Assembly (NCBI RefSeq): GCF_006439015.1
Contig: NZ_RCZG01000001.1
Span: 124,001 to 188,000 of the forward strand
Length of the DNA stretch: 64,000 nt
Direction of reading: 5' to 3'
Origin: Mycolicibacterium hodleri
Lineage (GTDB): Bacteria; Actinomycetota; Actinomycetes; Mycobacteriales; Mycobacteriaceae
Of the stretch, positions 35,421 to 44,103 are shown piece by piece (position 1 is the first letter of the stretch; each line of letters begins with the position of its first letter). The notes under the pieces are model-generated. The model was not told where the DNA came from. It ran no database searches and was given only the letters and a program-made list of their open reading frames with translations. A program made the translations under genes and the position numbers.

Positions 35421-36290
35421 TTGACGCCGCGCGGGGAACTGGCCGGCCGGGTCGCGCTGATCACCGGTGCCGGACGCGGGATCGGCGCCGCTCACGCCGC
35501 TGCGTTTGCCGCCGCGGGTGCGACGGTCGTGGTGAACGACACCGGGGTGGATCTGGGGGGTGCTAACCCCGATTTCGGCGTCGCGGAATGCGTGGCCGCC
35601 ACGATTCGGGCCGCGGGCGGACATGCCGTCCACGACGTGTCCGATGTGTCCGACTTCACCGGGGCTGCGACGCTGGTCGAACGCGCCGTCAATGAATTCG
35701 GCCAGCTAGACATTCTGGTCAACAACGCCGGAATCATCAGTACGACAATGGATGTGGCCACGCTTCCTGAGGCCGAGCTCAGGCGCATGCTGGACGTTCA
35801 CGTGGTCGGCACCATCGGGACCATCCGTGCGGCATTCCCGATCATGTCCGCCCAACGACGTGGGCGCATCATCAACACGACGTCCGAGGCGGCGCTGTCC
35901 ACCAGCATGGCGGCTGGCATGGCCTACGCCGCAGCCAAGTCGTCGGTGTGGGGAATCACGATGGCGGCGGCGCGCCAAGGGGCGGAGTTCGGTATCACAG
36001 TGAATGCCCTCTCTCCCGGTGCGCTGACTCGAATGTCGAAGCCCTACCTCGACGAGGCCGGGATTCCCCCTGGCCTGGACTTGTCTCCCGACCAGATCGC
36101 CCGGGTCGCCGTCGCGCTGTGTCGCGAGAGGTCGCGACACGTCACCGGCAAGGTCATTCACACGGCTGCGGGCTTCGCGCGCGAGTACGTCTTGACCCGC
36201 GTTGATGATTCGGTCTTGGTCGACGATTTGGTGAGCATGCTGGGGCAAACCGAGCGGACGCTTGACACCCATCATGAACAGTGTTCATGA
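35421..36290 (+). CDS. SDR family oxidoreductase
   Basis: 289 residues starting at TTG, 1 bp after the small membrane protein. TGAGRGIGAAH loop near 16-26, the longer loop VNDTGVDLGGANPDFG seen in hydroxysteroid/multifunctional-type SDRs, NNAG, then YAAAKSS with the catalytic Tyr and Lys. A C-terminal extension of about 35 residues follows the usual end. Its last codons and TGA form the right half of the operator of the next TetR gene. Confidence 0.83.
   Translation: MTPRGELAGRVALITGAGRGIGAAHAAAFAAAGATVVVNDTGVDLGGANPDFGVAECVAATIRAAGGHAVHDVSDVSDFTGAATLVERAVNEFGQLDILVNNAGIISTTMDVATLPEAELRRMLDVHVVGTIGTIRAAFPIMSAQRRGRIINTTSEAALSTSMAAGMAYAAAKSSVWGITMAAARQGAEFGITVNALSPGALTRMSKPYLDEAGIPPGLDLSPDQIARVAVALCRERSRHVTGKVIHTAAGFAREYVLTRVDDSVLVDDLVSMLGQTERTLDTHHEQCS
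36272..36290. promoter_or_regulatory. perfect TetR-type operator over a stop and a start codon
   Basis: TCATGAACAGTGTTCATGA: two perfect 9-bp arms around one base. The TetR start ATG (36274-36276) lies in the left arm, and the SDR stop TGA (36288-36290) in the right. A bound dimer would block initiation of transcription or translation of the TetR gene, so autoregulation is likely. Confidence 0.7.
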
Positions 36291-36873
36291 TGAGACGGTG
36301 GCTGGGCGACCGCAGAATCGTGCGGACAGATTGGATCAAGAGTCGATCGTCGCCGCCGCGTCGTGGATCGCGCGCATTAGAGGGGCCGATGCACTCACGA
36401 TGCGAACTTTGACTGCGGAACTTCAGGTTTCGGTGGGGGCGTGCTACAACCACGTGCGCAATCGTGACGAGCTTCTCGATCTGGTGGCAGACGACGTCCT
36501 ACGCCAAGCACCGTCCCTGCGCGGTGACGTCGAGGATCCGTGGGTGGCCATCACCACGCACACCATTGGCATCCAGGAGTTGCTCGACGACTACCCAGGG
36601 CTCGACACCGTCGTCATGCGACGAGCCCCGAACTCGGCGGTCTCCAAGCAGGTTCGATCCGACCTCGTCCGACTACTGTTGGCCCACGGAATCTCGTCGG
36701 CGGACGCCCAGCACGTCCTCCGGTCGGTGACGTGGCTGTGGTTGGGTGCTCGAGTCTCCCTGGGCGGTCGGCCCCAGAAACCAAGCGATCGGAAACACTT
36801 CGCGCGTGCAATGGACGAGATGATCGCCAGTTTGCGCCAATCACTCACACACGATCAAGGAGATCTTCCATGA
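36274..36873 (+). CDS. TetR-family regulator, paralogue B
   Basis: 199 residues from ATG 36274; a TTG four codons upstream is an alternative. HTH about 40-60 (ALTMRTLTAELQVSVGACYNHV). Clear paralogue of the TetR at 34612 (shared LRQAP, DYPGLDTVV, PNS, TWLWLGARV). It overlaps the SDR gene end by 17 bp and the SnoaL-like gene start by 4 bp (ATGA), so it lies inside the operon it probably controls. Confidence 0.85.
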   Translation: MNSVHDETVAGRPQNRADRLDQESIVAAASWIARIRGADALTMRTLTAELQVSVGACYNHVRNRDELLDLVADDVLRQAPSLRGDVEDPWVAITTHTIGIQELLDDYPGLDTVVMRRAPNSAVSKQVRSDLVRLLLAHGISSADAQHVLRSVTWLWLGARVSLGGRPQKPSDRKHFARAMDEMIASLRQSLTHDQGDLP

Positions 36874-37331
36874 ATGCCGACGACTGCTTCGCCGTCCAAC
36901 AACTGGCGGTGACCTACGCCGATTGCGTCAGTCGGGGAGACGTTACCGCGGCGGTGCAGGTCTACGCGCAGGATGGCCGCCTCGAGACACCCACCACCGA
37001 ACCGGCGATCGGGCGCCCGGCCATCGAGGCGACCATTTCGTCGACGGTGGCGACTCTCGAGATGGTCTTCCAGACGGTGCACGTCGGGCTCGTTCGGGTC
37101 GACGGCGACCGCGCGCAGGCGCGCACGCCGATCACCGAATGGGCGCGCCGCGAACGAGACTCTCAACCGTTCCTCTTCCTTGGCTGGTACGAGGACGAAG
37201 CCGTGAGGCTGGACGAGGGTTGGCGATTCTCACGTCGCAGGCTGATACCTCGGACGTTTGCCCGGCCCGACTTCCTCAGTGGCGCGCTGCAACCGGCAAG
37301 CGCCTTGAATCTGGAATTTACGATCCGATGA
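36870..37331 (+). CDS. SnoaL/NTF2-like protein
   Basis: 153 residues with the pattern of SnoaL-like small cone-fold proteins: YADCVSRGDVTAAVQVYAQDG, a beta part with IGRPAIEATI, and a C-terminal WRFSRRRLIPR. Members are hydratases, isomerases, dehydratases or non-enzymatic binding proteins in steroid and aromatic pathways. ATGA overlaps on both sides (TetR before, LLM after) show co-translation. Confidence 0.75.
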   Translation: MNADDCFAVQQLAVTYADCVSRGDVTAAVQVYAQDGRLETPTTEPAIGRPAIEATISSTVATLEMVFQTVHVGLVRVDGDRAQARTPITEWARRERDSQPFLFLGWYEDEAVRLDEGWRFSRRRLIPRTFARPDFLSGALQPASALNLEFTIR

Positions 37332-38311
37332 AGGTCGGGCTGTACTTCGACCTGCGCAACCCGCCAGGCTGGCAGCAAGACTGGCGGCGGCTCTACGGAT
37401 TCACCATGGAAGTGTGTGAGGAAGCCGACCGGCTGGGCATCGGGTCGCTGTGGTTCTCCGAGCATCACCTCTTCATCGACGGGTACCTGAATCAGCCGCT
37501 GACCTTCGCGGCAGCGGTGGCTGCCCGCACCCGACAGGCGCGCCTTGGCACCGCCGTGATGGTGGCGCCGATCCGCCGTGCCGCCCAGATTGCCGAGGAG
37601 GCAACCGTCGTCGACCTCGTCAGCGGCGGTCGGCTGGACCTCGGGCTGGGGACCGGGTATCGGAAGCCAGAGTTTGATCTGTACGAAGAGTCACTGATTG
37701 GTCGCTACGACCGTACCGACGGCCGAGTGCGGGAGATGCGGGCGTTGTGGGCGTCGGGAGCGCTCAAGCCCCCGCCCCTGCAGGATTCGATTCCGATCTG
37801 GCTTGGCTACCAAGGACCCAAGGGTGCGCGTCGGGCCGGGATGCTGGGGGAGGGCCTGCTGTCGGTCAACGGTGCACTGCTCGACCCCTACCGCGAAGGG
37901 CTGATCGCGGGTGGCCACGATCCGGCCGCGGCGCGGATGGCTGGAGCACTCAGCGCTTTCATCACCGACGACCCCGAGCGGGACTGGCCGGCGGTAGCCA
38001 AACACGTTTCCTGGCAGGCAGATTCGTATCGGATCCACATGGTAGACGGTACGGATCAGCCGGCACCCAAGCCCGTCGACGCCGAGCGGATTCGGCAGAA
38101 GGGTCTGACGACGGGGTTCCATGGACTCGTGGTGGACACCCCTCAGAACGTGGCGTCGCAGGTGCGCGAGGTCACGCACGGTCTGCCCGTGGAGACCGTG
38201 TTCTTCTGGGTGTCCATCGCGGGAATGCCCGAGGACATGGTGATGCGCCACATGCAGACAATCTGCGTGGACCTCGCACCACTCATGGCGGACTCGGGAG
38301 TCGCGACATGA
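37328..38311 (+). CDS. LLM-class flavin/F420-dependent oxidoreductase
   Basis: 327 residues, full-length luciferase-like barrel: MKVGLYFDLRNP, SLWFSEHHLFIDGY, RLGTAVMVAPIRR, and LVSGGRLDLGLGTGYRK. It probably uses FMNH2 or F420 to oxidise or reduce a substrate of the same pathway as the neighbouring SDR. ATGA overlaps with both neighbours. Confidence 0.88.
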   Translation: MKVGLYFDLRNPPGWQQDWRRLYGFTMEVCEEADRLGIGSLWFSEHHLFIDGYLNQPLTFAAAVAARTRQARLGTAVMVAPIRRAAQIAEEATVVDLVSGGRLDLGLGTGYRKPEFDLYEESLIGRYDRTDGRVREMRALWASGALKPPPLQDSIPIWLGYQGPKGARRAGMLGEGLLSVNGALLDPYREGLIAGGHDPAAARMAGALSAFITDDPERDWPAVAKHVSWQADSYRIHMVDGTDQPAPKPVDAERIRQKGLTTGFHGLVVDTPQNVASQVREVTHGLPVETVFFWVSIAGMPEDMVMRHMQTICVDLAPLMADSGVAT

Positions 38312-39267
38312 GCTTGCGCGGCTCCTTCGACTACCGCACCTTGGTCGGCGCCACCGACAGTCACTGGGGCCCTGGGGTATACGAGCGACCGATCATGGGA
38401 TTACCCGTGGCGGGTCAACACGTATGGGGAGCCATCCAGGTTGGCAATCAGCGCTTCCTGCTGATCAGGCACTTCGTGAACGAGATGGCCGGCCGGTTTC
38501 TCACTTACGAGGCCCCGATCGGTGAGGACATGGTATTCCGCAAGTCGCGTGGATACAGCGGCCTCTGCGAGATCGGCGATCTTGACGGGCAGTGGGGGAT
38601 CCATCAACCAGGCACGCCGCCGTCCTTCTCGTTCACGACCGACGGTGAGGACGGCCGATGGGTCGACGCGGATGCTGACCTTCGGTTGCGGCTGCAGCCA
38701 ACGGCTTTGCAGTTCGTCACCCCTGATGCCGACGAGCCTCTGGGATACTTCGCCCGTGCCTTCGACGTTACCGGTGGCACCTTCGACCGCCAGCCGATCG
38801 ACACTGGCGTGGTTATGCATGAGCAGGTCTACCTGAGTAGCGGCAAGGGGTGGATGCTCAGCCGCCACAAGCGTGAACTGCAAGGCGCCTGGGTCGCGTT
38901 CGCGAATCGCTACGCCGACGGTAGTTTTGAGTTCGGCTCTGTTTGCGTCGGCACGCGGGGTTGGCAATTCGGGGTAGTCATCTCCTCGGATGGTAAGCAC
39001 GTGTTCGCGGATCGGCCGACAGGGACGGCCACGTCCGATGGTGACACGTTCACTGTCGAGCTGGACTTTGGCGCCGATGGAACGTGGAGGTGGCGTCCGC
39101 CCGTCGAAGGCGGTGGGCGAGTGCCCCTCCCGGGTCCGCGGGAGACGACCCCGCTGTGGGCCGAGGGAGTGTTCCAGCGCGACCGGGATGACCGTGAGTT
39201 GGTCTTTGCACACACCTGGGCCGAGGTGTATCCGCACCATCTCGACCCGGTGAACTCTACGGACTGA
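38308..39267 (+). CDS. protein of unknown function, 319 residues
   Basis: Soluble, beta-rich and aromatic, with many Trp/Gly turns (GKGWMLSRHKREL, TRGWQFGVVISSDG, DGTWRWRPP). Two similar beta-rich halves seem possible, as in CrtC/AttH-like double barrels, but this is a weak guess. It has no signal peptide or membrane span. Joined to the LLM gene by ATGA, so it probably acts in the same pathway. Its last 11 bp overlap the end of the convergent CaiB gene. Confidence 0.7.
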   Translation: MSLRGSFDYRTLVGATDSHWGPGVYERPIMGLPVAGQHVWGAIQVGNQRFLLIRHFVNEMAGRFLTYEAPIGEDMVFRKSRGYSGLCEIGDLDGQWGIHQPGTPPSFSFTTDGEDGRWVDADADLRLRLQPTALQFVTPDADEPLGYFARAFDVTGGTFDRQPIDTGVVMHEQVYLSSGKGWMLSRHKRELQGAWVAFANRYADGSFEFGSVCVGTRGWQFGVVISSDGKHVFADRPTGTATSDGDTFTVELDFGADGTWRWRPPVEGGGRVPLPGPRETTPLWAEGVFQRDRDDRELVFAHTWAEVYPHHLDPVNSTD

Positions 39268-40471
39268 ATCCCGTCGGATCGATGCCCAGTTCGTCGAGTA
39301 CTTCACGGGTGTGCTCGCCCGGCGCCGGAGCGTGACGCCGCACCCGGTAGTCCTGCCCGTCGATTCTTGCCGCACTGCCGACGTAGCTGAACTCACCTGC
39401 GACCGGATGGCTTCCCTCGACGAAGACGCGCCGGGCCATGATCTGCGGATCGCCGGCAACGTCGGACAGCGTTTGATGTGCCGGTGAGATCGGCAATCCG
39501 GCTTCGGCACCGAGTTGCGTCCACTCGGCCAGCGTTCTCGTCGCGAAGACGTCCTGGAGTTCGTGCCGTAGATCGACGTCGTCACCGCCCCAACCAACGT
39601 CGTTGGTGCCGCCCCCGTTACCGCGGGCGATGAGATCGGGACGTTCGACCCGATCGCAGAACACGACCCAAAAGCGCTGTTCGATGCATCCGAAGAGGAG
39701 GAGCCTGTCATCGCTCGTGCGATAGAACTGATATCGCGCACCTGACAATTCGCCCTCTGCCCGCTGCGCCATTCCACTGTTATCGGTGATACGGGAGTCG
39801 TTGCGCTGTAACGTGACCGGGAGCCATGCGTTGACCAGGGTGGCATCGCTGGCGGCGACGTCGATGAACGCTCCCTCCCCGGTGGTCTTGGCACGGACCA
39901 ACGCCGCGCATGCGTGCATCGCCGCGTGCACGCCGCCGGCCGCCGTCGCCTCACCGCCCATCTCGGGACCGTCGACGCTCACCTGCCGTTGGTGGACGAG
40001 GCCGTCGTCGCCCACCTGAAGCGGATGCGCTCCGGCCAAGGCGCCCATCATCATTCCGTGCGGCGGAATCTTTGCGTACGGTCCTCCGGAGCCGAACCCG
40101 GTGTGTTGTACGTAGACGATTTGCGGAACCCGTTGGCGCTGCGCCTCGTAGCCGATGCCGAGACGGTCGCAAACGCCTGGGCGGTTGCCGTCGATGAATA
40201 CGTCGGCGGTGTCGAGTAGGCGCCAAAACAGCGCGATTCCGAGCGGGCTCTTCAAGTCGACGAAGACGCTGCGCTTGTTCTTGTTGACCTGCAAATGCGG
40301 CACGCTGTTGCCGGGGGTGATCTGTCCGAGGAAGTAGCGCAGATAGTCCCCACCGGGCGGAGACTCGATCTTGATGACGTCGGCTCCGAGATCTCCGAGG
40401 TACATTCCGACGGTATCGCCATTGAGCAGTACCGCAGATTCGATGACGCGGATACCGTCGAGCAGAGTCAT
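39257..40471 (-). CDS. CaiB/BaiF family III CoA-transferase
   Basis: About 404 residues. N-terminal LLDGIRVIESAVLLNGDTVG and LGADVIKIESPPGGD, NKRSVFVDLKSPLG, and the later TTGEGAFIDVA are standard. Counting back from TTGEG, the place of the formyl-CoA-transferase catalytic Asp holds Thr, with a Glu two residues before it, so catalysis needs checking. Start chosen at ATG 40471 since family members start close to LLDG; ATG 40498 is the alternative and neither has a good ribosome-binding site. It is the last gene of the GntR-Rieske-FadD-CaiB operon. Confidence 0.85.
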   Translation of the reverse strand: MTLLDGIRVIESAVLLNGDTVGMYLGDLGADVIKIESPPGGDYLRYFLGQITPGNSVPHLQVNKNKRSVFVDLKSPLGIALFWRLLDTADVFIDGNRPGVCDRLGIGYEAQRQRVPQIVYVQHTGFGSGGPYAKIPPHGMMMGALAGAHPLQVGDDGLVHQRQVSVDGPEMGGEATAAGGVHAAMHACAALVRAKTTGEGAFIDVAASDATLVNAWLPVTLQRNDSRITDNSGMAQRAEGELSGARYQFYRTSDDRLLLFGCIEQRFWVVFCDRVERPDLIARGNGGGTNDVGWGGDDVDLRHELQDVFATRTLAEWTQLGAEAGLPISPAHQTLSDVAGDPQIMARRVFVEGSHPVAGEFSYVGSAARIDGQDYRVRRHAPAPGEHTREVLDELGIDPTGFSP

Positions 40472-40513
40472 GGATTGGTTCCATTCGGTGAGGTCCATGC
40501 AATTGCCATGTCG

Positions 40514-42145
40514 TCAGCGCGTCGGACTCCAGTCGGCGGCGTGCTCGAGTCGGTCCCAGGTGGCGGCATCAATACCCCGCTCGCGGATCTTGAACTTCTG
40601 AACCTTGCCGGTGGGAGTGAGCGGAAAGGCGTCGAGCACGTCGACATAGCGGGGGACGAAGTAGTAGGGCGCTTTGGCGTCCATGAACTTGCAGAACTCC
40701 AACCGGTCCACCGTGGCGCCGTCACCGAGCAGCAGGCAGATTCGCAGTTCTTCCTCGTGATCCATCTCGGTGAGCGTCACGCCGACTGCCGCCACGTCGG
40801 TGACGCCGGGAAACTGTCGCGCGATGTGCTCGACCTCGAAGCTGTTGATGTTGCGGCCCTTGTGCCTTAGGGAGTCCTTCTTGCGGTCGGCGAAGAACAA
40901 CTCGCCGTCGGCGTCGCGGCGCGCCAGGTCACCGGTGTGGTACCACAGGTTGCGGAACGCTTCGATGGTCTTCTCGGGTTCGTTGAAGTACCCGTTGAAG
41001 ATAGCGAAGGGCGCTCGGGGGCGGACACAGATCTCGCCGACCTCGTTCTCGCCCACCTCATTATCGTCTGCGTCGAGAAGTCGCGTCTCCACCGGATCGT
41101 CGTCCCGGACGAATCCGGATGACCCAGGCTTGAGTGGCCAGTCGGAGCTGTAGAGGGTGGCGCCCATGATCTCGCTCTGCCCGAATCCCGAACCGACCCT
41201 CTCGAGGCCGAACCGTGCCATGAACTCGGGAAGATTTCGCGGCAGCGGGTTGATGCAGGCCGTGCGGAGTGGATTCTCGGTGTCGTCGTCACACGCGGGT
41301 TGTTGGGCTAGATACAGCGGCATGGTGCCCAGCAGGATGGTGTGGTGAGCGTCGAAGTAGCGCAGCCGGTTCCAGTAGTCCGACACCGAGAATCGTTTGT
41401 CGATGCACGCCGGCACACCGGTGAGAAGCGCCGGGTACACGTTCATGATCCAGCCGCCCGAGTTGTACATCGGGATACAGCCGTAGAAGCGCTCGCCCTC
41501 CCTGACACCGTCGCGGTAGATCTCGTTGTGCCGCTGCGCATAGGTGATCCAGACGTTGTGGGATTGCATGACGCCCTTTGACCGCCCGGTCGTCCCCGAC
41601 GTCCACAGAATGGCGTTGGTATCGCCGTAATAGGCCTTCGAGTCGTGTCGAATGGCATGGCCGCGCGCGAGGTCATCGAAGTCGTGGACCGCAACCCCGG
41701 CCGGCGCCTCGGACCGGGCTTGCTGGCTAGAACCACGAATCACCAAGTGCCGAAACGGTATAACCGGCAGTGCAGCAACGGAGGACCACAGCTCGTCGTC
41801 GAGTACCAGGACCGGTGAACCCACACTGTTGAGCAGTTCGCCCAACCATTCGCCGCGGTACTCGGGACTGATCGCCGACCAGACGGCGCCGAGGCGGTTG
41901 ACGCCGAACGACGTCACCGCCATGTCGACGCTGTTGTGCATCAGCAGGGCGACGGTGTCGCCTGCGCCGATGCCGAGTTCGGCGTACCCGCTCGCGTGCC
42001 GATCGGCGAGGTCGTCCACCGCCGCGTAGGTATGACGGGTGTTCTCCTCGACGAGGAACTCATCGTCGCCGACCATCTCCGCTTGCGCGCGCAGGATCCG
42101 GTCGACGGTGCGATCGGCCGGATCGCTTAGCTTCACGTGGTGCAT
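40514..42145 (-). CDS. fatty-acid/acyl-CoA ligase (AMP-forming, FadD-type)
   Basis: 543 residues. AMP-binding P-loop LWTSGTTGRSKGVMQSH, the ATP/adenylate motif GFGQSEIMGA, YHTGDLARRD, and the C-terminal lysine in PLTPTGKVQKFKIRE. It activates a carboxylic acid to its CoA thioester. GGAAGGA precedes ATG 42145; further upstream in-frame sequence overlaps the Rieske gene and is rejected. It shares an operon with a Rieske oxygenase and a CaiB transferase. Confidence 0.9.
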   Translation of the reverse strand: MHHVKLSDPADRTVDRILRAQAEMVGDDEFLVEENTRHTYAAVDDLADRHASGYAELGIGAGDTVALLMHNSVDMAVTSFGVNRLGAVWSAISPEYRGEWLGELLNSVGSPVLVLDDELWSSVAALPVIPFRHLVIRGSSQQARSEAPAGVAVHDFDDLARGHAIRHDSKAYYGDTNAILWTSGTTGRSKGVMQSHNVWITYAQRHNEIYRDGVREGERFYGCIPMYNSGGWIMNVYPALLTGVPACIDKRFSVSDYWNRLRYFDAHHTILLGTMPLYLAQQPACDDDTENPLRTACINPLPRNLPEFMARFGLERVGSGFGQSEIMGATLYSSDWPLKPGSSGFVRDDDPVETRLLDADDNEVGENEVGEICVRPRAPFAIFNGYFNEPEKTIEAFRNLWYHTGDLARRDADGELFFADRKKDSLRHKGRNINSFEVEHIARQFPGVTDVAAVGVTLTEMDHEEELRICLLLGDGATVDRLEFCKFMDAKAPYYFVPRYVDVLDAFPLTPTGKVQKFKIRERGIDAATWDRLEHAADWSPTR

Positions 42146-42158
42146 GACGTTCCTTCCA

Positions 42159-43262
42159 CTAGTCGAGCGCAGCGCTCGAACGGACGGCCTCGTTCTCCGG
42201 AACCTCGGGCCCCGCATCGGTGCCCGCCGTCTGCAACTCGGGCATGCTCGCGCTACCAGGTTCACCGAGTGGATAGAACTGCATGGCCCAGCGGCGAATT
42301 GCACTGAAGCCCTTACCTTCTGCGGTGGCCAGCGCGGGTGGATCGGTGTAGCGCTGGTGTCGCCAGATGTTGAGATCGGCCAGGTACTGGTTGTTGGCCA
42401 TCCGCATGCGGCGTTCAAGGGAAGCCGGCTGGTGCGCGCTGGTGTCACCGGGCAGCCGGTCCAACCACACCGTCGACCGGATGTCGGCGGTCTCGTCGTC
42501 GACCGGTGTGACGGTGACGATCGTCCGCATGTTGTCGGGTCCCCAGAACTTGGCGAAACCGACGCCGATGCCGACGTTGATGGCCTGCACGCCGCCGACC
42601 ATGGCACCGTTGGGTGTCAGCACGGTGGATTCCTTGGTGCCGCCGAAGAGCATCTCGAAGTCGGCGTAGGCGACGGGCCCGTCGAACTCCTGGCGGGTGA
42701 ATTCCGGCACGTGCGCGGCACGATGGACGAACTTGAAGTGGGCGTAGTCGACGCCGTTCTCCATCACGTACTGAGGATGCAGTTCGAGCCGCTCGTGGTG
42801 CAGGATCCCCTCGGGGTAGGCGAGGTAGTAGTCCGCAGAGCTACGGCCGTCGTCGTACGCGTCGAAGATGTCCGGCATGTCGAAGTAGGGGGCACGACCC
42901 TCGAGATCGTGCCAGATGTAGACACTTTCATTGCGTTCGACGGCAGGGAACGTCGGGATCCTGCGTCCCCGGTTCGGGCGATCCTGATAGGGGATACAGA
43001 CGTTGCGACCCTGCTGATTCCACTCCCAGCCGTGGAACGGGCAGATGATCCGGTCACCCTCGACGCGGCCACCGAAGCCGAGGTGAGCGCCGAGGTGCTC
43101 GCAGTACGCGTTCATGACGGTCACCGCGCCGTCCTCGCCCCGCCATGCTACGAGATCGTGACCGAAGTACTTCATTCGGTGAATCTGGCCGGTCTCTATC
43201 TCAGCGGACCACGCGACCTGGAACCAACCGGTTGGCTTCATCGACAGGGCGGGTTTTGCCAT
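42159..43262 (-). CDS. Rieske [2Fe-2S] oxygenase, KshA-like
   Basis: 367 residues. Rieske cluster ligands Cys54/His56 and Cys74/His77 (AYCEHLGAH, IICPFHGWEW). The mononuclear iron site is the N-x-x-D-x-x-H-x4-H pattern in ENGVDYAHFKFVH. Overall length and the WFQVAWSAEI start resemble KshA, the oxygenase part of 3-ketosteroid 9-alpha-hydroxylase, but neighbours (FadD, CaiB) suggest a carboxylated steroid- or terpenoid-like substrate. A reductase partner is not in this operon. Confidence 0.88.
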   Translation of the reverse strand: MAKPALSMKPTGWFQVAWSAEIETGQIHRMKYFGHDLVAWRGEDGAVTVMNAYCEHLGAHLGFGGRVEGDRIICPFHGWEWNQQGRNVCIPYQDRPNRGRRIPTFPAVERNESVYIWHDLEGRAPYFDMPDIFDAYDDGRSSADYYLAYPEGILHHERLELHPQYVMENGVDYAHFKFVHRAAHVPEFTRQEFDGPVAYADFEMLFGGTKESTVLTPNGAMVGGVQAINVGIGVGFAKFWGPDNMRTIVTVTPVDDETADIRSTVWLDRLPGDTSAHQPASLERRMRMANNQYLADLNIWRHQRYTDPPALATAEGKGFSAIRRWAMQFYPLGEPGSASMPELQTAGTDAGPEVPENEAVRSSAALD

Positions 43263-43286
43263 GGTGAACCTCGCTATCTAGCGAAT

Positions 43287-43979
43287 CTAGTTGATGGACA
43301 TGTCATCTGGGCTTGCGAGCTGCTCGGTGAGTCTGCGTAGATGAAGCGCCGCCATGGGCGCATCACCGGCGATGATGGCCTCAACCAGCTCCACGTGCCT
43401 GGCGTGCAGCCACCGCACCATGGTGCGCGGGTTCGTGTGAGTGCCGTACTGATTGAGCGACATCTCGGTAAGCACTTCGATGAACAGCTCGAGTGCGCGG
43501 TTGCCGGCAAGCTGGGCGATCTCGAGATGAATGTTGGGCAGGTCCTCCCACGCCTCGGCGAGCTGGCGCTCGTCCTCCTTGCGAAGGACCGCCCGAAGTC
43601 GCTGCGCACCAGCGATATCGATGCTCGTCGCAAGTTTCGTGACCGCGACCTGCTCGAGCGCCAGCCATACCTCGAACAATTCGGCACGATCGACTCCCGC
43701 GTGCTCTAGATGTCTGCGGGCGGCGTCGGTCACCAACCGTCTGTCGGGCGCCGTCACCAACAATCCGCCACCGGGTCCGCGCCGAGTGCGTGCCAACCCG
43801 CGTGCCTCCAGGATGCGGACGGCCTCGCGCACGGCCGCCACCCCGACGCCGTGCTGCGAGATCAGTTCGGCTTCGGAGCCGATCAAATGTCCCTCGCGCC
43901 AGCCGTTGATTCGAATGTCGTGCTCGATCTGACGTGCGATCTGACCACCGAGGGTGCCGCGTGTCGTGAGTTCGGTCAT
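43287..43979 (-). CDS. GntR-family regulator, FadR subfamily
   Basis: 230 residues. HTH about 8-75 (GGQIARQIEHDIRINGW; VAAVREAVRILEARGLARTR), then an FCD helical domain (FEVWLALEQVAV; HARHVELVEAI). ATG 43979 has AAAGGGG before it; an earlier ATG at 44003 lies inside a proposed operator and is less likely. First gene of the Rieske-FadD-CaiB operon and divergent from an alpha/beta hydrolase. Repeats ATACATCGAT occur before both genes, so it likely autoregulates and controls both units. Confidence 0.86.
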   Translation of the reverse strand: MTELTTRGTLGGQIARQIEHDIRINGWREGHLIGSEAELISQHGVGVAAVREAVRILEARGLARTRRGPGGGLLVTAPDRRLVTDAARRHLEHAGVDRAELFEVWLALEQVAVTKLATSIDIAGAQRLRAVLRKEDERQLAEAWEDLPNIHLEIAQLAGNRALELFIEVLTEMSLNQYGTHTNPRTMVRWLHARHVELVEAIIAGDAPMAALHLRRLTEQLASPDDMSIN

Positions 43980-43997
43980 CGCACCCCTTTCCGATAG

Positions 43998-44007
43998 ATA
44001 CATCGAT
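43998..44007. promoter_or_regulatory. candidate GntR site, copy 1 (ATACATCGAT)
   Basis: ATACATCGAT, 18 bp before the GntR start. The same 10 bases occur at 44062-44071. It holds the self-complementary core ATCGAT. The pair lies in the divergent gap, which suits control in both directions. Confidence 0.5.
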
Positions 44008-44061
44008 TGTTTTACCCCAAAAGCGTATCTCTTGTCTAGAGATGTGTTTAGATTGGCCTAT

Positions 44062-44071
44062 ATACATCGAT
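44062..44071. promoter_or_regulatory. candidate GntR site, copy 2 (ATACATCGAT)
   Basis: The second copy of ATACATCGAT, 32 bp before the hydrolase start. Here it extends into the perfect palindrome ACATCGATGT (44064-44073). Between the two copies lies another small inverted repeat, ATCTCT-TGTCT-AGAGAT. Confidence 0.5.
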
Positions 44072-44103
44072 GTTTGTGTACGAGTCATGAAGTGAGGATG
44101 CAC

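Noticed and set aside
42159-43262. Naming the Rieske oxygenase kshA
   Set aside because: Similar motifs, but the genomic context and lack of a reductase do not support a definite assignment.
42039-43340. 433-codon plus-strand frame opposite the Rieske gene
   Set aside because: Antisense shadow; the minus strand encodes both Rieske cluster and iron-site motifs.
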